Shown in pieces: positions 40,678 through 49,696 of a stretch of DNA of 64,000 bases. Position numbers and translations under genes: made by a program. This DNA comes from Flavobacteriaceae bacterium (lineage in GTDB: Bacteria; Bacteroidota; Bacteroidia; Flavobacteriales; Flavobacteriaceae): assembly GCA_023262185.1 (NCBI GenBank), contig JALRDO010000001.1, positions 62,001 through 126,000 of the forward strand, written 5' to 3'. Below the pieces are notes generated by a model, which saw only the letters and a list, made by a program, of their open reading frames with translations, had not been told where the DNA came from and made no database searches. Within the stretch, counting starts at the first letter, position 1, and the number at the start of each line of letters is the position of its first letter.

Positions 40678-43089
40678 ATGAAAGAGCAGTTGATAAGCAT
40701 AATGAGATCGTTGCGAATACATCTTCTTGTTTTTTTAGGTTTTGTGGTGCTCTCTTTGGGTATGTTTTATCCAGTCCTTCAAGGGAAGGCTTTATATCAA
40801 TCAGACATTGCTTTGTACAAAGGGATGTCTCATTTTCGCGACCAGGCACGCCTTGAAGGAAAGGAATCTTATTGGACACAAGCCGCCTTTGGTGGCATGC
40901 CCACTTATCAATTAGGAGCACACTATAGCTATAACCTGCTCAGAGAAATTGATAAAGTCATCCGATTTCTACCGAGGCCGGCCGATTATGTGTTTCTGTA
41001 CCTAATTGGCGCCTATTTATTTTTGTTTTTAATCGGAGTAGGATATAGGGGAGCGGTAATTGGAGCCCTCGGATTTGCATTAGCAACGTATCATTTGATT
41101 ATTCTAGATGTGGGTCATAATGCTAAGGCTCACGCAATAGGATACTTTCCATTTGTTTTAGCCGCGCTTTATGGATTGTTTCTGGGTAAGCGCAAGATGC
41201 TCTTTACTTTAGCACTGACCTTGTGTATAGGCCTAGAAATATATGCGAATCATTACCAGATGACCTATTACCTCTTTATGGCCATTGGGTTGCTGTGGTT
41301 GGTTATAGGATGGCAGTACTTAAAAACAAAAAGAATACTGGATTTTGCTGTTTCTTCAGGAATGTTTGCTGTGGCATTAATTTGGGCAATAGCCTTAAAT
41401 GCAACCTCACTTTTAGCTACGCGAGAATATGCAGCCTTTAGTACTAGAGGAGAATCGACATTAACAATAGATACCCAAGGGAACCCCATAGAACCTGAAG
41501 ACGGTCTAAGTTACGAGTACATCACTCAATATAGCTATGGAATCATTGAATCTTTAAATCTCTTGTTTCCAAGGTTTGTTGGAGGTGGAAACGCTGAACC
41601 GCTAGGAGAAGACTCGGCGCTTTTCCAGTTCCTTAGAGCGAATAATGTTCCGAGAATATCAGCTTTAGATTTTATACAAAATGCCCCGCTGTACTGGGGG
41701 AGTCAACCTATTGTAGCAGCGCCTGCCTATCTCGGAATCACCTTGGTTCTACTCGCATTCATTGGTCTTTGGTATCTCAATCGTACCTATAGATGGGCAT
41801 TGATTTCTATAAGTCTTTTCTTTTTGGCTCTCTCCTGGGGTAAGAATTTTACTTGGCTCACTTCATTGATGATTGAATACCTTCCGCTTTACAACAAGTT
41901 TAGGGCGGTTTCATCCATTCAAGTGATTCTCTCTTTAGTTGTGCCTCTACTCGGAGCCTATGGGGTGTATCAGTATTTAAAAACACCGAGAAAAACCCTT
42001 TTAAAACCACTTTCTATAGGGCTTTTGGTAATGGGTGCATTGGCCCTTGCATTTGGGCTTGTAAGTGATTTTACAGGTGCTTCGGATGTCTTGTATCAAG
42101 AAAATTACGGTCAGGCTTTTGTAGAGGCCCTCATTAGAGATCGTCAAGATGTTTTTTATGCTGATCTAGTGCGTTCGTTAATTCTAGGAGTACTAATGTT
42201 ACTCGTTCTTTATTTTCAACACTTGCCAAGAGTGAAGAAATACAGCTACCTTCTCATCGGAGTTTTAGTAGTTTTCGACTTGGTTGGTGTGGCAAAACGG
42301 TATATAACCCCTGACGATTTTGTTAGTCAAACACGAGTGGATCGGCCTTTTCAAGCTTCAGCTGTGGATCTTGAACTTCAAAAGGACACCTCTTATTTCA
42401 AGGTGTTTAATATTAACGAAGGTTTGAATGGGGCCAGAACCTCTTATTTTCATAGATCTCTTGGCGGATATCATGCAGCAAAGCCTGCATTTATTCAGCA
42501 TCTCACTGAATATTTAGTGTATCAAGACCATCCTGAAGTATTGGATATTCTAAATGTAAAGTATTTGATTACCTCCGATCAAAACGGTGACGAAATTAAT
42601 GTTCCTTACCCATCTACGCTCGGACCTGCATGGTTTGTTTCTTCGCTATTTACCGTAGAAGAAGATCAAGAAGCACTATTAGCATTAAAGGATCAAAACT
42701 ACGGTTCAGAGGCTTCAATTAGGGGTGACCTACCCAGTCAGGTGCGTTACAACCGAAGTGCCACTGACTTTATTGAAGTCGTACATGCTGAAGAGGGAGA
42801 AATTGAATACCGCTATTCAGCCTCTGAAAAGAGTTTTGCTGTCTTTTCAGAATGGTATTATACTCCGAGTCCTTCAGATTGGGTGATGGAAGTAGATGGC
42901 AAGAGCACTCCATTGTATCGCGCTAATTATGCATTGATTGGTGCAGAATTACCTGCAGGCGAACATCAGGTGAAACTTAGTTTTAGGCCTAGGATAATCG
43001 AAAGAGCGGATCTTATCCGTCTTCCGGCTCAGGGTCTATTATTAGTTGCACTCCTATTAATTCCACTGATTCAATGGAGAAAGGGTTAG
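40678..43089 (+). CDS. YfhO-like polytopic membrane protein
   Basis: An 803-residue inner-membrane protein with a first helix at about residues 12-31, many further helices (about 100-520 and a last at about 780-800) and a soluble, periplasmic segment between. It matches the YfhO / GT-C-like class: an early extracytoplasmic loop with acidic residues (LYQSDIALYKGM), then LDVGHNAKAHAIGYFPF and a C-terminal soluble YRYSASEKSFAVFSEWYYTP region typical of YfhO. YfhO proteins in Bacillota glycosylate lipoteichoic acid; in Bacteroidota the acceptor is unknown. It overlaps the glycosyltransferase gene by 16 nt. Confidence 0.82.
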   Translation: MKEQLISIMRSLRIHLLVFLGFVVLSLGMFYPVLQGKALYQSDIALYKGMSHFRDQARLEGKESYWTQAAFGGMPTYQLGAHYSYNLLREIDKVIRFLPRPADYVFLYLIGAYLFLFLIGVGYRGAVIGALGFALATYHLIILDVGHNAKAHAIGYFPFVLAALYGLFLGKRKMLFTLALTLCIGLEIYANHYQMTYYLFMAIGLLWLVIGWQYLKTKRILDFAVSSGMFAVALIWAIALNATSLLATREYAAFSTRGESTLTIDTQGNPIEPEDGLSYEYITQYSYGIIESLNLLFPRFVGGGNAEPLGEDSALFQFLRANNVPRISALDFIQNAPLYWGSQPIVAAPAYLGITLVLLAFIGLWYLNRTYRWALISISLFFLALSWGKNFTWLTSLMIEYLPLYNKFRAVSSIQVILSLVVPLLGAYGVYQYLKTPRKTLLKPLSIGLLVMGALALAFGLVSDFTGASDVLYQENYGQAFVEALIRDRQDVFYADLVRSLILGVLMLLVLYFQHLPRVKKYSYLLIGVLVVFDLVGVAKRYITPDDFVSQTRVDRPFQASAVDLELQKDTSYFKVFNINEGLNGARTSYFHRSLGGYHAAKPAFIQHLTEYLVYQDHPEVLDILNVKYLITSDQNGDEINVPYPSTLGPAWFVSSLFTVEEDQEALLALKDQNYGSEASIRGDLPSQVRYNRSATDFIEVVHAEEGEIEYRYSASEKSFAVFSEWYYTPSPSDWVMEVDGKSTPLYRANYALIGAELPAGEHQVKLSFRPRIIERADLIRLPAQGLLLVALLLIPLIQWRKG

Positions 43090-44372
43090 AACCGGTTGTA
43101 GTGATCGCTTACTATTGGCCACCGGCAGGAGGTCCGGGAGTTCAAAGATGGCTAGGATTTACCAAATATTTTGCTGAAAATGGATTTAAACCTATTGTTA
43201 TTGTACCAGACAATCCCTTTTATCCGCAAGTAGATGCAAGTTTATTAGACACCTCCATCGAGGAACTTGAAGTGATTCGTGTGCCTATCATTGAGCCTTT
43301 GAGATGGGCTAGCCGCTTAGGGTTCTCGAGCACTAAGGAATACGCCAAAGGGTTACTACCTAATCGTCCTAGAGGATGGGTACAAAAGTTTCTATTTACT
43401 ATTCGAGGCAGCTTATTTGTTCCTGATTCACGCATTTTTTGGGTAAAAGCAGTTACCCGCGTGGTAAACAAGCTTATTCAAGAGCGCTCTATTCGTTTGC
43501 TTATCACCACAGGGCCTCCACATAGCGTTCACTTAGCGGGTTTTAAATTGGCATCCCAAACAAGTAATCTTAATTGGATAGCCGATTTCAGGGATCCATG
43601 GACCGACATAGGATACCACCGTTTATTACCCATGAGTGCTTTAGCGAAAAAAAGGCATCAACATTTAGAAGCAGAGGTGCTTAAAAAAGCTTCTTTGGTT
43701 TTAACTACAACTCAGTATTTGGCACATCATTATAAGCGTAAATACGCTATTAGTTGTGAATCTGTTACCAATGGTTTTTCTGAACTGAATTCAACAGTAG
43801 ATGAGGCTACCGAGGAATTTATTCTGCTTCATATAGGTTCATTATTTGCCCATCGCAACCCTGAAAGATTATGGCGCTCCATCCAGACTATTTCTATGCA
43901 AGAAAAGCATGCTTCATCTAAGATGAGACTCTGGTTTGTAGGAGAAGTGGATGAGACAGTGAAAGCCTCCCTGCGGGCTCACGATTTAGAAGATCAATGT
44001 TCGTTCTTCGGATATGTTGCCAAGGACAAGCTTCATGAATACACTTCAAAAGCATCTTTGCTATTGCTTGTTGAGGGAGATTCTGATGCTTACGATTACG
44101 TCATCCCAGGTAAACTTTTTGAATATCTTTCGATTCAGGCTCCCTTGATGATTATTGGGCCTGAAGGGTGGGAGGTAACTGAGATGGTAAAGGATTATCC
44201 AATGATTCTATCATTATCTCAACACGAAGAAGCACCTATAATACCCTTTATTGAAAATTGCCGTTCTCTATTCAATCAAGATCAAAAACCCCCGCGTTTA
44301 GAAAGAGATGTAGCTAAATACCAACATAAAGAGCTTGCTAAATCTCTGGCCAAATGTATTCGAAGCTTATGA
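43074..44372 (+). CDS. Glycosyltransferase (GT4-like, GT-B fold)
   Basis: A 432-residue GT-B glycosyltransferase. The N-terminal domain has YYWPPAGGPGVQRWLGFTKYF (a typical donor/acceptor glycine loop) and DFRDPWTDIGYH. The C-terminal domain has LLHIGSLFAHRNPERLW and a nucleotide-sugar binding stretch ending VIPGKLFEYLSIQAPLMIIG, which matches the conserved EX7E region (Lys/Phe/Glu). Sugar and acceptor are unknown. It lies between a YfhO-like gene and a flippase gene, overlapping both (16 nt and 4 nt), so the three act as one unit, probably in surface glycan assembly. Confidence 0.87.
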   Translation: MEKGLEPVVVIAYYWPPAGGPGVQRWLGFTKYFAENGFKPIVIVPDNPFYPQVDASLLDTSIEELEVIRVPIIEPLRWASRLGFSSTKEYAKGLLPNRPRGWVQKFLFTIRGSLFVPDSRIFWVKAVTRVVNKLIQERSIRLLITTGPPHSVHLAGFKLASQTSNLNWIADFRDPWTDIGYHRLLPMSALAKKRHQHLEAEVLKKASLVLTTTQYLAHHYKRKYAISCESVTNGFSELNSTVDEATEEFILLHIGSLFAHRNPERLWRSIQTISMQEKHASSKMRLWFVGEVDETVKASLRAHDLEDQCSFFGYVAKDKLHEYTSKASLLLLVEGDSDAYDYVIPGKLFEYLSIQAPLMIIGPEGWEVTEMVKDYPMILSLSQHEEAPIIPFIENCRSLFNQDQKPPRLERDVAKYQHKELAKSLAKCIRSL

Positions 44373-45787
44373 GTGACAATCAAGTAAAGTACAATGGACT
44401 TTTAATTGCCTTTGGATTTCTCTTAGGAGCCATTAATGTGCTCTTTCTTTACACTCGAGTTTTTACTCCCCAAGCCTACGGAACGCTGTCTTTTATCTTG
44501 GCAAGTGCAACACTTGTTTTTCCGCTGATCTCTTTGGGTGTTCAACAAACGATAATTCGATTTTTTGAAGCCAATGATGAAAATGGCCGCAAAGCACTTA
44601 TGGCAAATAGCCTTCAGCTATTGGTATTGGTCAGTATTCTAGTGTTTGCATTGGTGTACGCTTTTGAATTTGAATTGCGAAGTGTTTTAGAAGCAAAAAA
44701 CAGTGTGTCACGGACAGCACTTTTTTCAATGGCAGCAGTAGCGATCTCCATGGCATTTTTTGAGCTCTTATTTTCGTGGGCAAAGGTGAATTACCGATCT
44801 ACGGGAGGGATATTCTTGAAAGAAGTGTTTCCAAGGCTTGTGATTACGATTGTATTAAGCACTTCTTATTGGCTCACTCCACTTTCTTTAGAAGGTTTCA
44901 TCCAAATACTAATTGCGGTATACGTGATTCGAGCTTTTTTAATGGGACTTTGGTCTTATCGTTTACTTCCGTTTCATTTTTTTTATGGCCTCGACCTTCA
45001 CCAAAGAATTGCCTATCTGCGGTACGGTACTTTGGTAGTAGTCGGAAGTGGATTGAGCATGGCCTTCTTAGAAATTGATAAGGTGATGCTGCATAGCCTT
45101 AGAAACGCTTCTGAAGTGGCCTTGTATGCCGTCATTGTTTTTATAGCTACCACCATTGCTATCCCTTTTCGGGCTGTGCAACCCGTTTTTAACGCCAAGT
45201 CTGCAAAATTTTTGGCGCATGGTCAACGCCAGCAACTTAATACATTGGTTCAGAAGGCTGTAGAGATAAGCCTTGTTCTTGGGGTATTTATCGTAGCACT
45301 TTTGCTAGTGGCTGAACCTTTAATGCTTTCTTTTTTGCCTATCGCTTACCACGAGGCCTTTGCGATTTTCCCGATTGTATTGGTGTTAAAAATAATGGAC
45401 AGTGCTTTTTCTCCTGCAGGTATAATCTTTCAATATACTCGGTATTACAGGTGGTATTTGTTGATTAGTAGTTTGTTTTTAGTATCTATGATTTTTCTGA
45501 ACCTCTGGATGATTCCCCAGTATGGAATTTATGGGGCGGCTTTGACTTCATTTATTGCCGTTTCTTTATTCAGTGCGGTTAAGGTCGGATTGGCTTATAT
45601 GATTTTGGAAGTTCAGGTACTTTCTCGCTCACATTTTTGGCCGGGAGTACTAATAGTTTTTCTGATGGCTGTGGAATTCATTCAAGATTCTACTTTGAGT
45701 ACAATTTTCTATTTAATAGGATTCGTTCTTTCTTTGATCTTATTGATACGCTATAAGGTATTTGTCAAATCTTTTCTAAGCCTGTAG
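44369..45787 (+). CDS. Wzx-like polysaccharide flippase (MOP superfamily)
   Basis: A 472-residue membrane protein with about twelve to fourteen hydrophobic helices across its length and few charged residues. The start FGFLLGAINVLFLYTRVFTPQAYGTLSFILA followed by LGVQQTIIRFF is typical of O-antigen flippases. It would move lipid-linked glycans across the inner membrane. ATG 44369 overlaps the glycosyltransferase stop (ATGA) and is preferred over 44354. The final 12 nt overlap the end of convergent uvrA. Confidence 0.87.
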   Translation: MSDNQVKYNGLLIAFGFLLGAINVLFLYTRVFTPQAYGTLSFILASATLVFPLISLGVQQTIIRFFEANDENGRKALMANSLQLLVLVSILVFALVYAFEFELRSVLEAKNSVSRTALFSMAAVAISMAFFELLFSWAKVNYRSTGGIFLKEVFPRLVITIVLSTSYWLTPLSLEGFIQILIAVYVIRAFLMGLWSYRLLPFHFFYGLDLHQRIAYLRYGTLVVVGSGLSMAFLEIDKVMLHSLRNASEVALYAVIVFIATTIAIPFRAVQPVFNAKSAKFLAHGQRQQLNTLVQKAVEISLVLGVFIVALLLVAEPLMLSFLPIAYHEAFAIFPIVLVLKIMDSAFSPAGIIFQYTRYYRWYLLISSLFLVSMIFLNLWMIPQYGIYGAALTSFIAVSLFSAVKVGLAYMILEVQVLSRSHFWPGVLIVFLMAVEFIQDSTLSTIFYLIGFVLSLILLIRYKVFVKSFLSL

Positions 45788-48544
45788 TAACTTTTCCTTG
45801 AGGTAAGGGCCTGTTACGGATTCATTTGAAACCGCAATTTCTTCTGGAGTCCCTGTGGCGAGTAAATAACCTCCTTCGGTTCCGCCTACAGGTCCTAATT
45901 CGATAATGTGATCCGCACCTTTAATAAGGTCTAAATGGTGTTCAATTAGAATAATGGTGTGCCCGTTATCTATAAGGGCATCAAAGGCTTTTTTAAGCGT
46001 ACGAACATCCTCAAAATGCAAACCTGTCGTGGGTTCATCGAAAATGAAAAGGGTGGGTGAGCTTTGGTTTCCTTTGCTCAAGAATGAGGCGAGTTTTATG
46101 CGCTGCGCTTCACCTCCAGATAGGGTTGAAGAAGATTGTCCTAGGGTGATATAGCCGAGTCCAACTTGGGCGAGGAGACCTAATTTTTGTGCAATCTTTT
46201 CATTCCCGTTATGATTGAAGAAGAGAATCGCCTCGTCGACTGTTAACTGTAATAAATCGTATATCGAAGTTTCGTTTATGCGTACTTCTAATATTTCAGA
46301 TTTAAATCGTTTTCCCTTACACTCTTCGCACTCTAACACAACATCAGCCATAAACTGCATTTCGATGGTTACCGTCCCTTCGCCTTTACAGTTTTCACAA
46401 CGCCCAGCTTCAACATTAAAAGAAAAATGTTTAGGTTGTAATCCAAATACTTTGCTTTGAGGTTGGGAAGCATAAAGCGAGCGAATATCGTCATAAGCCT
46501 TGATGTAGGTTACCGGATTTGACCTTGAAGATCGACCGATTGGATTCTGATCAACAAACTCTACTGCCTTTATTTTGTGTAGATCACCACTAAGTTCGTC
46601 TAGATGTTTGAATCGTCCTTGATACCCCCCTAAATGATGTAAAAGACCCTGATGGATGACATCATTCACTAAAGTACTTTTTCCGCTCCCAGAAACCCCT
46701 GTGACTGCCGTAATTGCATTTAATGGAATGTGTGCTTCTATATTTTTTAGGTTGTGCAGACGGGCTCCCTTAACTGTTATTTGAGACTTAGAAACTCTTC
46801 TTTTTTGAGGAATCTCAATTTGTTTCTGATGCGTTAAATAGCTGGCAGTTAGTGTATCTAGTTTAATGAATGCTTTATATGTACCTTCACCTACCACATG
46901 ACCTCCAAGTGCTCCGGCCAATGGGCCTATATCTATAATATGGTCGGCTTCTTTCATGATGTCCTCATCATGCTCGACTACGATAACAGTATTCCCCAGA
47001 TCTCTAAGCGATTTTAGTACGCTAATCAGGTTTTCAGTATCCTTAGAGTGGAGTCCTATGCTCGGCTCGTCTAGTATGTACATAGACCCGACTAAACTGC
47101 TCCCTACAGAGGTTGCTAGATTTATCCGCTGACTTTCTCCGCCCGATAGCGTATTGGATTTTCTATTCAGTGTGAGATAAGAAAGGCCTACGCGATTGAG
47201 GTATTCTAATCTTGTTTTTATCTCCAAGAGTATTCGTTTTGAGACGGATTGCTGGTAGGGGTTAAGCTGGAAAGAATGAACCACTTCAATTAACTCTTTA
47301 ATTGACATGTTCAATAAGTCAGTGATGGCATACGTATTAACCTTAACGTAACTAGCTTCTATTCTAAGCCTGTTGCCTTTACAATTCGGACACTTTGATT
47401 TTCCTCTATATCTAGAGAGGAGTACTCGATTCTGAATCCTATATGTCTTCTCTTCGACCTTTTCAAAGAAGCGATAGATCCCTTTAAAGGATTGAGTGCC
47501 ATTCCAGACCATTTCTTGTTGTTCTTCTGTGAGCTCAAACCAAGGTTTGTGAATGGGGATTTTGGCTTGTACCGCTCCTTCTATGAGCTGGTCTTTGAAC
47601 TTTGAGAAACGTTCGCCGTTCCATGGAGCAATGGCTCCCTCATAAATTGATTTTCTAGTATCAGGAATCACCAATTCAGGGTCGATACCGAGCACATCTC
47701 CGTAACCCTCACAGCGCGGGCATGCACCAAAGGGATTATTGGCGTTGAAAAGGTGAATGCTAGGTTCGTCAAACACGATTCCATCCCTTTCAAATTTGTC
47801 GTTAAAAACAGCCCTTTCTTCACCCTCTAAATGGATCACTTCACACTGTCCTTGCCCTTCATAGAATGCGTTGTCCACTGCAGCTGACAGACGGTTGGTA
47901 AAGTCTTCATCATCTTGTTTTACTACCACCCGATCTACAACTAAACTAAAATCTTCGTTAAACGTAGTTTCAAGTTGATCAATCCGCTTGATCTCTTTAT
48001 TCACATAAATACGAGCGTATCCAGCCGCATTGTATAGCTTTGCCTTTTTAAGAGGCTCTTGATGCTGTTTTATTGAGATAGGAGCGACAAGCAAGAGTTT
48101 AGTTCCTGCAGGCCGTTTTAAGATGTAGTCTACTACATCGCTGACAGTGTCTTTTTGAACTTTTTCATTGCTTACTGGAGAATAGGTTTCACCTACTCGA
48201 GCGAATAGCAGTCTGAGATAATCATAGATCTCGGTTGTTGAGCCTACGGTAGAGCGCGGATTTGTGCTGTTCACTTTTTGCTCAATGGCAATGGCAGGAG
48301 CAATACCCTGAATAGAATCTACATTAGGTTTATCAAGTTTTCCAAGAAATTGACGCGCGTAACTCGATAAGCTTTCAACATATCGGCGTTGTCCTTCAGC
48401 GTAAAGGGTATCAAAAGCGAGAGATGATTTTCCTGATCCCGAAAGCCCCGTGATAACGGTTAGCTTGTTTCGGGGAATCCGAACATCAATGTTTTTAAGG
48501 TTGTGTAAGCGAGCGCCTTTTATGTAGATTTCGTTCGACTTCAT
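45776..48544 (-). CDS. uvrA: Excinuclease ABC subunit A
   Basis: A 922-residue damage-recognition ATPase of nucleotide excision repair. Two ABC ATPase modules: Walker [15 protein letters not shown] (33-46) and [13 protein letters not shown], signatures [13 protein letters not shown] and [13 protein letters not shown]. The second zinc finger is intact ([32 protein letters not shown]). The first is not: only the distal pair CPRC (275-278) is present, and the proximal pair is replaced by the [12 protein letters not shown] segment. The start codon follows the nth stop by 2 nt, forming a two-gene repair operon. It ends overlapping the flippase gene. Confidence 0.95.
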   Translation of the reverse strand: MKSNEIYIKGARLHNLKNIDVRIPRNKLTVITGLSGSGKSSLAFDTLYAEGQRRYVESLSSYARQFLGKLDKPNVDSIQGIAPAIAIEQKVNSTNPRSTVGSTTEIYDYLRLLFARVGETYSPVSNEKVQKDTVSDVVDYILKRPAGTKLLLVAPISIKQHQEPLKKAKLYNAAGYARIYVNKEIKRIDQLETTFNEDFSLVVDRVVVKQDDEDFTNRLSAAVDNAFYEGQGQCEVIHLEGEERAVFNDKFERDGIVFDEPSIHLFNANNPFGACPRCEGYGDVLGIDPELVIPDTRKSIYEGAIAPWNGERFSKFKDQLIEGAVQAKIPIHKPWFELTEEQQEMVWNGTQSFKGIYRFFEKVEEKTYRIQNRVLLSRYRGKSKCPNCKGNRLRIEASYVKVNTYAITDLLNMSIKELIEVVHSFQLNPYQQSVSKRILLEIKTRLEYLNRVGLSYLTLNRKSNTLSGGESQRINLATSVGSSLVGSMYILDEPSIGLHSKDTENLISVLKSLRDLGNTVIVVEHDEDIMKEADHIIDIGPLAGALGGHVVGEGTYKAFIKLDTLTASYLTHQKQIEIPQKRRVSKSQITVKGARLHNLKNIEAHIPLNAITAVTGVSGSGKSTLVNDVIHQGLLHHLGGYQGRFKHLDELSGDLHKIKAVEFVDQNPIGRSSRSNPVTYIKAYDDIRSLYASQPQSKVFGLQPKHFSFNVEAGRCENCKGEGTVTIEMQFMADVVLECEECKGKRFKSEILEVRINETSIYDLLQLTVDEAILFFNHNGNEKIAQKLGLLAQVGLGYITLGQSSSTLSGGEAQRIKLASFLSKGNQSSPTLFIFDEPTTGLHFEDVRTLKKAFDALIDNGHTIILIEHHLDLIKGADHIIELGPVGGTEGGYLLATGTPEEIAVSNESVTGPYLKEKLLQA

Positions 48545-48546
48545 AT

Positions 48547-49206
48547 TTAGGGCTTCGACTTTTTATAATAGGAGTCTATCACAGATTTTCTTCCTATTGT
48601 CTTGGTAATTGGATCGTTTTCAATATTCCATCCTCTTGCTGGTGAATACTCTCGACCGTACCATATGATTTGAAGGTGAAGCTTGTTCCATTTTTCTTGC
48701 GGAAACAATCTTTTTGCGTCACTTTCGGTTTGGACCACATTTTTACCCGATGAAAATCCCCAGCGGTACATGAGACGATGAATATGCGTATCTACCGGAA
48801 AGGCGGGTATTCCAAAGGCTTGTGAAACGACTACGCTTGCAGTTTTGTGGCCTACAGAAGGTAATTTTTCTAAGGCCTCGATCTCTTTAGGAACCGCGCC
48901 ATTATAACTATCTATAAGTATTTGAGACAATCCGTGTATTCCCTTAGATTTCATGGGGGAAAGACCTACAGGCTTTATGATCTCACGAATTTCCTCAACA
49001 GAAAGCTTGATCATATCGTAAGGATTGTCTGCTTTAGCGAACAGTAGAGGGGTGATTTGATTGACGCGAACATCAGTGCTTTGAGCGGATAGTATAACCG
49101 CTATCAAAAGGGTGTAAGGGTCTTTGTAATCTAAAGGGATAGGAACCTCGGGATACAATTCTTCAAGTTTCTCCATGCAAAAGGATACCTTTTCACTCTT
49201 TTTCAT
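48547..49206 (-). CDS. nth: Endonuclease III homologue lacking the Fe-S cluster
   Basis: A 219-residue HhH-GPD DNA glycosylase. The HhH motif LPSVGHKTASVVV carries the catalytic Lys121, and Asp139 lies in PVDTHIHR, matching E. coli Lys120 and Asp138. The usual C-x6-C-x2-C-x5-C motif for [4Fe-4S] is absent: the C-terminal region reads IIWYGREYSPARGWNIE without Cys, and the whole protein has a single Cys (residue 10). It should still remove oxidised pyrimidines. It is the first gene of the nth-uvrA pair, divergent from bcp. A TATTTTTG box lies 17 nt upstream of its start. Confidence 0.9.
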   Translation of the reverse strand: MKKSEKVSFCMEKLEELYPEVPIPLDYKDPYTLLIAVILSAQSTDVRVNQITPLLFAKADNPYDMIKLSVEEIREIIKPVGLSPMKSKGIHGLSQILIDSYNGAVPKEIEALEKLPSVGHKTASVVVSQAFGIPAFPVDTHIHRLMYRWGFSSGKNVVQTESDAKRLFPQEKWNKLHLQIIWYGREYSPARGWNIENDPITKTIGRKSVIDSYYKKSKP

Positions 49207-49223
49207 TTAGCGTAACTTTAAAA

Positions 49224-49231
49224 CAAAAATA
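49224..49231 (-). promoter_or_regulatory. Putative -7 box of the nth-uvrA operon
   Basis: The minus strand reads TATTTTTG, 17 nt before the nth ATG. No -33 partner at 19-21 nt. The divergent bcp gene overlaps this short region. Confidence 0.35.
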
Positions 49232-49234
49232 GCT

Positions 49235-49696
49235 ATGAATATGCTCAAAGTAGGGGATAAAGCCCCTGATTTTTCAGTTCTAGACGAAATGTCCAACACG
49301 GTAGATTCTAAATTGTTAAAAGGCACCGCATATATCCTTTTCTTCTACCCTAGAGCAAACACTCCAGGGTGTACCGCTGAGGCTTGTAGTCTTAGAGATG
49401 GTTACGAGGAACTCAGTGAAAAGGGGTATCGCATTTTTGGGGTGAGTGAAGATAATCCAACGAAACAACTATCCTTTAAAGAGAAATATGATTTTCAGTA
49501 TCCGTTACTGGCAGATACCGCTCACGAAATCATTAATAAATATGGAGTTTGGGGTCCTAAGAAATTTATGGGTAAAGAATACGACGGACTTCATAGAACT
49601 ACATTCGTGATTAATGAAGAAGGTATTATTTCACATGTAATAGAAAAAGTAAAAACGAAGGATCATGCGAACCAACTCTTAGAGTTGATTGGGTAG
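49235..49696 (+). CDS. bcp: Thioredoxin-dependent thiol peroxidase (Bcp/PrxQ)
   Basis: A 153-residue peroxiredoxin. The thioredoxin fold begins VGDKAPDFSVLDE. The peroxidatic Cys is in FFYPRANTPGCTAEAC, with a second Cys five residues later as the resolving residue of the atypical 2-Cys PrxQ type. It reduces H2O2 and organic peroxides using thioredoxin, in the cytoplasm. The last 18 nt overlap the convergent 494-aa gene. The start may be the ATG two codons later (49241). Confidence 0.93.
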   Translation: MNMLKVGDKAPDFSVLDEMSNTVDSKLLKGTAYILFFYPRANTPGCTAEACSLRDGYEELSEKGYRIFGVSEDNPTKQLSFKEKYDFQYPLLADTAHEIINKYGVWGPKKFMGKEYDGLHRTTFVINEEGIISHVIEKVKTKDHANQLLELIG

